DNA from: Manduca sexta
Taxonomy: Eukaryota; Arthropoda; Insecta; Lepidoptera; Sphingidae
Reading direction: 5' to 3'
Assembly (NCBI RefSeq): GCF_014839805.1
Contig: NC_051142.1
Location: 18,632,589-18,696,588, forward strand
DNA: 64,000 nucleotides
The notes under the pieces were generated by a model that did no database searches, was not told where the DNA came from, and saw only the letters and a program-made list of their open reading frames with translations. How positions within the stretch are numbered: position 1 is the stretch's first letter; each line of letters opens with the position of its first letter. This document shows, piece after piece, positions 25,301 through 34,975 of this stretch. The position numbers and the translations under genes were made by a program.

Positions 25301-28300
25301 TAGTTTCACAAAAAAATTAATAGTTTATTCCAATAATAGTACCCTAATAATTTTGTTCAGTAAGTATAGGTACTTAGCCTTCAATAGTCATGAATTCAAT
25401 AAACAACTAATTAAAAACAAAATGACATGTGGCATCTCTGCACTAAACGGACCACGTCGCCTATGACATGGTTAGCCTCTCGCGAAGCTGATGGCCTCTA
25501 TAACGAAAACAGGTTTACAATGAAAGTGCCACTTTGTGTGCACAAAATACAAATGACACTTTACTCAGATTGGCCATTTGTGTCCAGTTTGGCCCAAATA
25601 CATGCACAAACATGTTCAAACTTGATTTTGGATTTAAACCAGTTTATTGTTAACACTAAACTGTATTTATTATGATTTTTTATGTACTTATGTCTATATA
25701 AATACAAAGATTTTTTTTCTATATTTACTATTGAATGATAAAAGGTTTAGTATGCTTGTTAAGCTCCTAAATGAACACCTAACATCATCTAGAACTTTGC
25801 TTATAGTGGCATATTCATTAAGAAATGAATGAAACAATATCCACATTTAGTATTAAAAATATTTTACAACAAAGGTAAAAATAACATACTGTACGATTAT
25901 GTTATTGTTTTTTAAAAATACAGTTAACATGCAGTTATTTGGAGCATCTAAACAATTTATATAAGGCACTGCTATGTGCTCATCATTTTAAAACATTACA
26001 TGTTAATCCCTTATCGCCCAGTAAATTCACTTTAATTTATTTATTTATTATTTATTTATTATAAAGTTGCATCAACTAAGTAACATCATCAAACCTTAAC
26101 AATAGCATAGATTACAACAGCTTTTTGTTCAAATGCTACTTATACAATTATAGATGCAAACGACAATTCAAATTATAAGTAACAAAGCATTATTACAATT
26201 AAATAAAATGAAACAAAATCTTAAAATTAAGCTATACTACAACAAATATAAATAGAAAGAAAAAAATAAACAAACAAAACGAACAAAAATACACTATTAA
26301 ATTAAATTATGCCATAATCTATATAAATTACCTTTTTAACATTGTTTTTAAATCTATAAAGGGGATCAGAAAAGATATCAATATAATAAGGTTTACGAGG
26401 ATGGACCGATTCATTGTCCTCGTCATTTGCTACGTTAGCGGGTATTATTGACAAATTATGAATTTTGTTATACGCTTTCAGGAGTCTGTTTAATGGAGAA
26501 TAAAAACCTAAATTAGAACGAGCTTTTATAATACCTTTGAAAGTAGAATAAGCAGCACACTGCTGCTAGGCAGAATTATAGTCAAATGATTTAGTAGATT
26601 TAGCACAATTCAGAGTAAATATCAATTCACTGTATCTGTCGGTAAGTGCAGTGGTGGCAACATTTTGTGGTGAACCCTAACAAATATTGGTTGGGCAAGC
26701 TGTTATTTATGTTGGAATATTTTGTTTGCAGTCTAAATGTCATAGGAAGATAAAATTAATAAAATTTGTGTGATCTACAAATATTTGTAAGTAGTGGTTG
26801 ACAGAGCAACATTTGTTGAGCTTCTGATACCTACATAAATCTTTATTTGAATGTGGCTTTCCCATGTAGATAATTAAATATGTAATAAACCTTGATCTTA
26901 GTGATTAATATTGTTGAATTACATAACCTACCTACTTATCTGTGGGAATAAACCTAAAAATATGATTCATTGGTGTCTCATATACAATACATGTGGTTTT
27001 GAAATTGGTAACACTTTTTCAATTGTTCATAAAGCTTAAGCAATATCCTTTCCATACATGAATGATTATCACAATAAAAACCAGATTTCCTAAATTGTTA
27101 AATTAATTAAATACAGAAGCTAATAGGATATAAATGACATTTGAAGAGACAGATGTAAACAGTTTAGTCTTAACAGAGACATTAATGGTTGACAAATCAT
27201 TTGATATACTCTCAATAGGGTAGCAGAATTATGAGCAACAAGCAAACTGCCACTCAATGGACTAGAGATATTACTTCAATGCACAAACTTAGTAATACAA
27301 GAATTATTTTTACATTTTGAGAAAATACAAACAGACTTGATAGTAAAAGTAAGAAACTGACATTATTGTTCTCATGTACAATTAATATTAATAATATATT
27401 GAGAAAATTTCTTATGTTTATGCGAATGTTAGTTTAATTTTTATATGTTTTTTAAAGACTCAAAAACAACTTATCCAGTTTTGAAAAATGTTCACTATAC
27501 AAAACTACATTTGCCACGAGAGCTTCAGGCTACTTTTATTTCTGGGAATGGACATGACTCCAAATAAGATTTTAAAATTAAAACTATAAAAATTTTATTT
27601 TACATCTACTAATATTGGTCAAAGTTTAGATAGAAAAGAAAAAAATACATGTGGTTTTTTGCTAATACAATGACATATAAAAGGCATACAATGGCTGGTA
27701 GAGTGCAAGACAGGCAATGTATGTGCAGTATCGCTTGAAGAAATATGTTAAACTAACAGAAAAGAAAGCATGGCCTTGTTTATACATTTTTGATTGATAC
27801 TGCAATCACAAATAACTTGTCTATATCAATCTTACTGACATAATGGTAAATAAATTTCTTCTTGGTGTAAGAATATAGTTTAAGCAACCGGTACCCAATT
27901 CTAGCAGATATTACAGAAACTTTACAATGTATGCTTTCAACTATTTAAAGACATTTTGAATAGAAATATATGACAGGATTAATTGGAAGTTGTGTTGAAT
28001 CTAGGAATTAGATTCATATCAAAGATTTCCAAGTTTGATTTCTATGGTGATCATGTATCTATTACTGGAATTATTTCTATGGTTGCTCCTTCATATTAAA
28101 ATAAGTAATTGTAAAGACATTTGTGGTACTTATGTTAAATATAAAACAGGAATATTTTCTTCCCTACAACAACCATTGTTGCCAAAATGACAATACAGCA
28201 CCTGTTTCAACTACAATACAAGCAAAATCAACTTGCATATTCCTATTATTATGCTAAAATTTGTGTTGGAAAGCAAAAAGTTATAGTTACATGAAAAGTA

Positions 28301-28990
28301 AAAAAACACATTTTTATTAATCCACATTTTGTTTGTAAACAAAATAATTTCAGTTTTAAAAAAGTAATGTTGAATCACATTGACAACCATTGTTTCAATT
28401 AGAAAAAGTTATACTTTTATACGAAAACATGGTTTCATGTAGTTTTACCATTGAAATCATTTGACCTCGTCTTATAACAGTAATTAAGGGCCGTAAAATG
28501 ACCATTAAGCGTACCTAGCAACAGAGACCGTTGTATCTCAATGACTTTCCATCGTTTCGTGGTATTATATAATACGAGAATGTTCTAAAACATAAGCAAA
28601 ATAATAGAAAGTGATGTCATGTTTTTGTATTAAATATGCAAACTTTAAGATTATAATGTGTCAAACGACTTTCAAAAGGGCTTTAGGGAGATGCATGGTG
28701 TTTTTTTTTTACCCAGAGTAATGTAGGAAGCCTAGGACTTACCTCAAAGCCCTAACCCGTTTATAAGGGGGGCTCAGTGACGCAGGCGCCGGGGATGCAT
28801 TTCTATTGCCATCATCGTCATCCAAACTACTAAAGTCCAGCTTCCTAGGCACAATGGAAGCCGGTATAGGGCTTAAATTGTCCGAAAATATGTTAAAAGG
28901 GTCTGTCATTTCACATGAAGTTTCAACAGACAGTTCTGATGAATTATGCTTGTTGTTGAACCCAGTTTTCATTCTATAACACTCCGTCAT
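19397..28990 (-). CDS. wee1: Wee1 CDK-inhibitory protein kinase, complete
   Basis: Eleven exons, right to left: 28743-28990, 23343-23452, 22776-22922, 22495-22580, 21859-22076, 21598-21744, 21159-21301, 20744-20869, 20353-20480, 19708-19874, 19397-19577. They join in frame to 1701 nt, 566 residues. Wee1 phosphorylates the inhibitory tyrosine of Cdk1 and delays mitotic entry. N-terminal signatures are [16 protein letters not shown] (about 80-95) and NINPFTP (about 161-167). The kinase domain starts near 205: Gly loop GRGQFG (215-220), Lys237, catalytic loop HMDVKPGN (328-335, Asp330), and GDLG (367-370) in place of DFG. HMD for HRD, DLG for DFG, and EEGDCRYL are hallmarks of the Wee1 family rather than defects. 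The C-terminus is a basic tail with a possible coiled coil ([20 protein letters not shown]). The start is the first ATG of the first coding exon. Intron 1 is 5.3 kb; the intron between exons 4 and 5 carries a SINE. Confidence 0.96.
20984..21007. repeat. CA microsatellite
   Basis: Twelve CA units in the wee1 intron between exons 7 and 8. Confidence 0.95.
22115..22449 (+). mobile_element. tRNA-derived SINE, family A, in wee1 intron
   Basis: Same family as 827-1112: A-box-like GATAACCTAGTTGGG, B-box GGTTCAAATCC, TTATTACTATT tail. Flanked by an 8-bp direct repeat ATGTCTAA (22115-22122 and 22442-22449). Sits between wee1 exons 4 and 5. Confidence 0.85.
23495..23545 (+). repeat. tRNA-like T-arm fragment
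   Basis: GTCGGGTTCGATTCCCGGC folds as a TpsiC arm with a B-box, but no cloverleaf or acceptor stem is present. Probably the head of a truncated SINE, just outside wee1 exon 2. Confidence 0.4.
26035..26661 (-). mobile_element. Degenerate retroelement-like coding relic with ATTT-rich tail
   Basis: On the minus strand 26302-26661 reads about 119 codons broken by a single TAG near 26569. Legible segments are [54 protein letters not shown], and [15 protein letters not shown] stop and about 240 bases of UTR-like sequence then lead into AATAAATAATAAATAAAT, a LINE-like tail. I do not recognise the protein. The broken frame plus the tail suggest a retroelement relic inside wee1 intron 1. Confidence 0.4.
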
Positions 28991-29099
28991 GTCTATAAGC
29001 TCATTTGAAACACTTTAAAACAAAAATATCACAAGAGAAATCACTTAATTTCGTTATTAATCGTTCACAAAGCACTTTCACGAATTTCAATCAACGTTA

Positions 29100-29200
29100 T
29101 GGCGGATGACGCATAGCACCTGTTTAATCGCTCAACCAATCACAGCGTAGTGTATGACCGGTGAGATGAAAATTCAAATTTGATTGGCTGGGGTTATTTT
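29100..29200 (-). promoter_or_regulatory. Likely wee1 promoter with CCAAT boxes and a CHR-like site
   Basis: About 110-210 bases upstream of the wee1 ATG. CCAAT occurs at 29136-29140 (plus) and 29183-29187 (minus). TTTGAA, the core of the cell-cycle CHR element, is at 29173-29178 on the minus strand, next to the second box. Transcription start not identified. Confidence 0.4.
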
Positions 29201-31032
29201 TTTTAAATAACGATGTCGCTTCTCCGTCTCTTATTGGGTACCATAAAGACGCGTTCTAGAAAAAGATGCGTTCCTAAAAATATGGCTAACAAAGCTTTAA
29301 AAGTTTATAATAACTAGAATACTTACTAAGTAAATAAAATAAAATGTGTATTTGTTATTTGGATATTTTTATTTATTGATGTATCATTATAATATGAAAA
29401 TAATTAGTTGATAACGGATATCTATATTTGGTCACTCACAAAATTACACATAATTTTATTTTTATAAAATTAAAAATATTATATCTAGCGCGTTTTAAAA
29501 TTATTCAGAACTGAGACAATTATATTATATCGTTTGATTATAAAAACATCACAAAAAGTGTGATTTACTTACTTACGTTTATAAAATACAGATGTCGCTA
29601 TGTTGACATTAATTGTAAATTGACTACTCGCCGCTAGAGGACACTAGTAATTATGTAACGGGTTCACTAACTATTAGACTCGCTTTTGCACGCAAGATGT
29701 CACTACATAATAGAGTCCTGTAATATTTATTAAGAGTTTTCTTAAAGTTTAAAAATAATGTTGTTGGATACCAATAAATTCAATGATTCTATTATAATTT
29801 TATGCTATAGTTTTTAATTTTCTATAAATGCGTTCTACCCCATTGAAACATTTAAATAAATTAAATACAGAAACCAAAGCGTAAAGTTTCGTATTACTTA
29901 ATACTAAAAGTACATTCATAAATAAAACGGTATAAATAAAATTATGACAAATCATAATGCGCGTGAAAAATCGTAGCGTGACCAATTGCGCCAAAGATGG
30001 CAGCACGCGCCCAATGACAGTTTCACGATATTTAAATAAATCTAAAACACATTTGCGAGGGTTCATTTTGTTTTATTCGATTCTTTGTTGAAAACATTGT
30101 GAATAATCCGCTGGTTTTAAATAGGGCTGTTGGGCTGTATCCGAGAAGTGTGCGAAATCTTCACTGTGAATCGGGGGTCGTGAGTCTGATTTCTGTGGTG
30201 ACATATATTTATGACCTATTCACGTTAGTGAGAGTTAGACATCCTTATTACTTATTTTTTTTTTTTATTTTATCTTGGTTGAAATTCGACTGTGTGTATA
30301 AATAAAAAAATATGGGCAAGCAGAAAACGCTTTTCTAAAAGGTGCGCAATTCTTTTACCGGACTAAGAAAAAGCAAGGCCTCTAAAGAAAAATATCCTCG
30401 AACTGATAAACGTTAAATTTTCTTGAGCGTTTTAATTAACTGTTTAAAAATGTCTCCCCAACACCCAACAGACAATGGTTTGAGTCTGAGCATTAAAAAT
30501 GACCAGCAGGATTAAGTGTCGTCTCTCTTTTAACCTGCGACGCAAAAATTGGTATGTTATACATTAAGTGTGTCTATATTTGTATGTCTGTAGCATCATG
30601 GCTTCCAAACGAATTTGAAGCCGGTTATGAAACAGTTTTTTTTTGTTGTTTGTATAATTTAGGGAGATCTATTTGGGCATTTGAAGGTCATCAGCTCTTT
30701 TCGTATTTTTGAAGGCCCGATTGATTTAAAATATGCTATACAATTACTTGGGTGGTATTTCTAAGAAATGGCAACCTTGAGCTGATGCTGCGGCATCATG
30801 TAGTCTGCAGGATATCCAACTCCTCAGCTTCTTGCAGTAGATATAGCGCGTTTGGGCTCATAAGAATCATCTTAACGAGTAGGTGTTAGTAATGATCGAA
30901 GCCCATTGTGGAGAAAATAGTAATTTAAAAAGATTTAAATAAAAATTAAATTAAAAATTTAAAAAACTTCTAACTCAAAATATCCTCTAAAAACTTTAAA
31001 ATAAAATTTGTTTGTTGAGTGAGTATATTATC

Positions 31033-31141
31033 TAGTAATATTTTGACCCAAAGGACGTTCCGGCGGACGTACGGACCGGGGGATGACAATACTTCTATAG
31101 AGGTCTCCAGATACGACGACGTTTGGGTCAAAATATTACTA
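31033..31141. mobile_element. Short element with 20-bp perfect inverted repeats
   Basis: Arms TAGTAATATTTTGACCCAAA (31033-31052) and its exact reverse complement (31122-31141) enclose 69 bases, total 109 bp. MITE or solo palindrome. Confidence 0.55.
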
Positions 31142-32039
31142 TAGTTTGTTCAGAAAGAGAACCGTCGTGGCCGAAAAGTGAACTAACTTTCGAATTTTAC
31201 ATAGCAACCCTTCCCCGCCATTGGGTAAATGTTAAACTCATTTGTAATGTCGTATTGCCTTGTTATAAACGATCTTGCGTGTTGTTTTTAAGGTTTTTTG
31301 TATAGAAACATACTAGGATTGTACAAAAGAGGTAATTAAGAACAGTAGCGACCTCAAATCCCACGACGGTTCTGTTTCTGAACAGACTATAGGTACTTAT
31401 AATATACTCAAAAGACAAATTACACATTTTCATAGGTTCTTTATAGCGAGGATTAGTAGATCTATAATTTATTAAACTATAGCTATTTAGGTACCTAAAA
31501 ATATATCCTAAATTGTACAGATATTTTACTAATTTCATCACGCTAACCCCACGCAGCCCAGACAGGGCAATTATAACTAATCTCGGCAATAAACACAGGG
31601 GTTGAAAAGTTATTTTGACAACCCCTTTGGCCAACTGTCCTTAACTAATTTGGATTCGGTAAATAAAATAATTTGAATATAAACGCTATGGGGTGCGGGC
31701 TGCGGGGTTCATTCGTCTTGCACTATTTGTTGCATACAAATGGTAATAATAGTATTTTTTGAATCTTACTTATTACTAATATGAGTGTGAAAGTTAGAAA
31801 TTATTGAAATAAATGCACAAACTATTGAATGGATTAGGTCAAAAATTAACCCGCAGTAACATATATTCAATCATTATATTTAATTTGTGTTCAAACAGCT
31901 AATTAATTGTGGAAACATAATTGAGCCATGACTATATTGGTTTATTTTATGTTTTCATTATTGCTTGTATGTTTCCCTTAACACCAATCAATATACTAGA
32001 ATTTAAATTCTTTTTATTTAAAAAAGTACACAACGTTTT

Positions 32040-32145
32040 TAGTCATGGGAGCGTAGACTACACACTCACGGGTTTCTGAAGGGGTAGACAGAGACGCAAC
32101 TGGTACACCCACTTTCCGTCGTGTGTATTCCGTCTCATGATCTAT
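32040..32145 (-). mobile_element. SINE family B fragment
   Basis: GAAGGGGTAGACAGAGACGC and CGTGTGTATTCCGTCTCATG are the reversed 3' half of family B. Comparable reversed fragments lie at about 47005-47100 and 62765-62840. Confidence 0.5.
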
Positions 32146-33009
32146 TATCTAAACAATGGAGTTAAGTGTAATTGCAGTGGCTGACATTTTTCAAAATGGA
32201 ACCCGACACAACATAAAGGTACTAATATGCATAAATGTCGTCTTTAAATCGTAATGAAAATTAGATTTCACATATATTACGGGAATTAGAGGGAATAGAG
32301 GGAAGCCGACAGGAATCGGGTAACATGACCTATTCCCGGTAAGTTGTAGTAAGTGAAGCGATTGCAGCGACATCAATATTGCTGCCGCGCGGCTAATCTG
32401 AAGACGCCCTTATTTATAATCCTTTGTTTAATGTTTATGGCAACATTGGCGAAGCGTCCATACAATCAGATTCCTACCGGCTTCCCTTTTGGGTTTATTT
32501 AAGTTTGTTTTAGTTTTTTTTTCTGTTCAATTGGCCGCGAATTGTTTTTTCTTTGGGGATACCTTTTAAAAAATTTCAGCCTTCCCCACTGATGGTAAGT
32601 GGAGATATCAAGTCACCTTCCCCTAAGATTTAACAATGTCCAGAACTTTGGTTTAACAATTGACGATTTCTTTTGACAGGAAAACTGTTTGGTAACAGAA
32701 AGAGTTGGTGATACGTCATAAGCGGACTGTGGCATACGGGAAACCTTCTACTAGAATTATAAATTATTTAAACGAATGCATTGTTATGGCAAGCTTGCAA
32801 CCGTCGCGTCGGGCGCTCTGAACTAATAGACAATTAAGGATTAACTTGCACTAAAGTAGTTGTAATATATTTCCTTTGCCTCAAATCTCATGTTATGTAT
32901 TTTATGTTCAAATTTAGAAAATATTGTTAATTTCACTAAATTCTAAATTCAAAAAGTGACGCCAGTGTTATAAATACGAACAGTAATCTACTTCAACACT
33001 GAACCAATG

Positions 33010-33265
33010 TTAAGGCGATACCTCAAGGTCCATTTTCATACATTTTGTTTCGGCTTTAATCTGGGTAACTAAACAAGTATTGGCAAGTAAAGAATTTAAA
33101 TTCACGTCTAGTTAGTGATTAGTTCTCGCAGTTGAAAGAAAAATGAAAAAATAATTAATAATCATGGATATTTCTGCCTTTAAAATTTCGTCATATTAAA
33201 TTTTAGTTACCCAGATTAAAGCCGAAACAAAATGTATGAAAATGGACCTTGAGGTATCGCCTTAA
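33010..33265. mobile_element. MITE with 64-bp perfect inverted repeats and TTAA ends
   Basis: Arms 33010-33073 and 33202-33265 are exact reverse complements. Both outer ends read TTAA, the target duplication of piggyBac-type transposases; the next bases are GGCGATACCTCAAGG. The 128-bp core is AT-rich and non-coding. Absence of any mismatch across 64 bp implies a recent insertion. The superfamily is inferred from TTAA only. Confidence 0.85.
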
Positions 33266-34975
33266 GACAATATGCTTTAATGAGCGACTTGACCTACTGA
33301 ATCTCATCCCTTATTCATAACGTTGATTACTTATTACCTTTTTCTTTAGCATTTTTCTTATACATTCACAAACCAATTTCAACTTAATATTACGTATTTA
33401 AAGTCTATATTACATCGTTATAGATTTGGTATTTACAGCTTTATAGTTGTAAGTAAAGTGACCAATAACGTACCGGGGGTGTGGCTAATTTCAAAATTGG
33501 AACGCTACTTTTTTTTTCTTGAGGCGCGAATGTCGTTTCTTTTCGCGTTCGCGTTCTAGCCAGTGCCGTCCCAGACTTCAAAGGGACAGGATGCTTATTT
33601 GGCCATAAATGTAGTATATGCAAATTGAATGAACATGTTGGCTGGAAATTTGAATACTATTACAATACTGTCTCAAAAATATTTTTTTAAGGTTGTTAAT
33701 AGATTTTTTAATAAATAAGTTTGTACCGTAAAAAATCTCGCATTGTTTTATGATGTTAGTCACTATTTCTTTTTTTAGCAATTTCGTTTGCAAGGAAAAC
33801 CATAAATTAAAGTATCCCAAATTTAAAAAATAGAAGCATTTTTTCATTTTTTGTTATTCCATTACGTTAATTAACAATCATAACAGAAATACATCTGATT
33901 TTGTTTAAATTATTCATTATGTAATCATAGAAAGGTATCCATAAACATTTAAATAAAAACAAAATTAATTACATAAAGATAATTAAGAGTAACAAAAATA
34001 AGTAACACACATTTTTCTCTCCTTTATGAATTCCAAGTACCTAAATTACGAATTTTTAATCACATAATTACATCTGTAAAACAATACCACAGCGTAGAGC
34101 TCGCTACGAGCTACGACAACCTACGACACTCCGTGCTACGCCGTAGCGCTACTAACAACAAAATAGTTACGAGATTTTGGTTTAATTGTTTTTATTACTT
34201 ATAAAAAGATTTTGACACTTGTGTTAATATGTTTTAAAAGTAATAAAAATGCTTAACTTGACGGGTAAGTTAATAAGGTTATGTAATTCAAAGAAAAATT
34301 ACATTAATAAGTACTTCGAACATTCTTGAAAATACTAGCATCATAGGTCAAAAGATATTAAATAAATATAAGAAACAATCACAATTCATAATAATGAAAA
34401 GCAATTTATATCATGAAAGCAAATAAGTCTTCGGCGCATACTCTTGTATCGAGCTCACAAAGCGAGTCAATAAATTTTATATAACATATAAAAAATACCC
34501 ACATATTACCTTTTAACCCCGGAATAGCACACATAGGCACTGACCGCTAACAATGACAAATTTAAAATACCGTTACAATGTTAGATTTCACCACTAAAGT
34601 CTACAGAAGAAGAGCTAGCAAGACTGCAAACCTAACTTTGTAAGTGGGTAACATGACCACTTTAAAAAGAACCATGACGTCTCAAAACGGCGATTTGAAA
34701 AACTGCCGTTCGTCTCTCGACATGGGTCAATAAAAACTGGCCGTATAACAATAGATGCGAAAAAGCCAGCCCGAAGCCCGCCCCTTTGTGAAACCACTCC
34801 CTTATTCAGTCGATGCTCAACCACCGTGGGGGATGCACGTTCACTCTCCGATTTACGCGATCGCAAATTTCAAATTTCGAATCCAGCTGACATCTGTCAA
34901 GTGCAGTTTTAAAAGTATTTCTTTTGTTTGCTATACAGGCAAAGGTATTCAAATAATGACATAACGGTTAAAATT

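Larger units (their letters stand above)
23453..28742 (-). other. wee1 intron 1
   Basis: Contains a tRNA-like scrap (23495-23545), a partial RTE-like end (24775-24885) and the coding relic 26035-26661. The rest is AT-rich with nothing recognisable. Confidence 0.75.
28991..34975. other. Head-to-head intergenic region between wee1 and Dbx
   Basis: Holds the wee1 promoter, a 109-bp TIR element (31033), SINE fragments (32040), a repeat shared with the flanks of the 36310 SINE (32183-32235), and the TTAA MITE (33010). A CTACG-rich patch lies at 34091-34152. Open frames at 29800-30066 and 31263-31634 are not convincing as genes. Confidence 0.6.

Noticed and set aside
29800..30066. 88-codon open frame on the minus strand with a hydrophobic middle
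   Set aside because: No family motif recognised, no convincing splice sites, and AT-rich frames of this length arise by chance.
31263..31634. 123-codon open frame on the minus strand
   Set aside because: Composition looks non-coding (Ile/Leu/Tyr/Asn from AT-rich DNA), no motif, and next to a TIR element.
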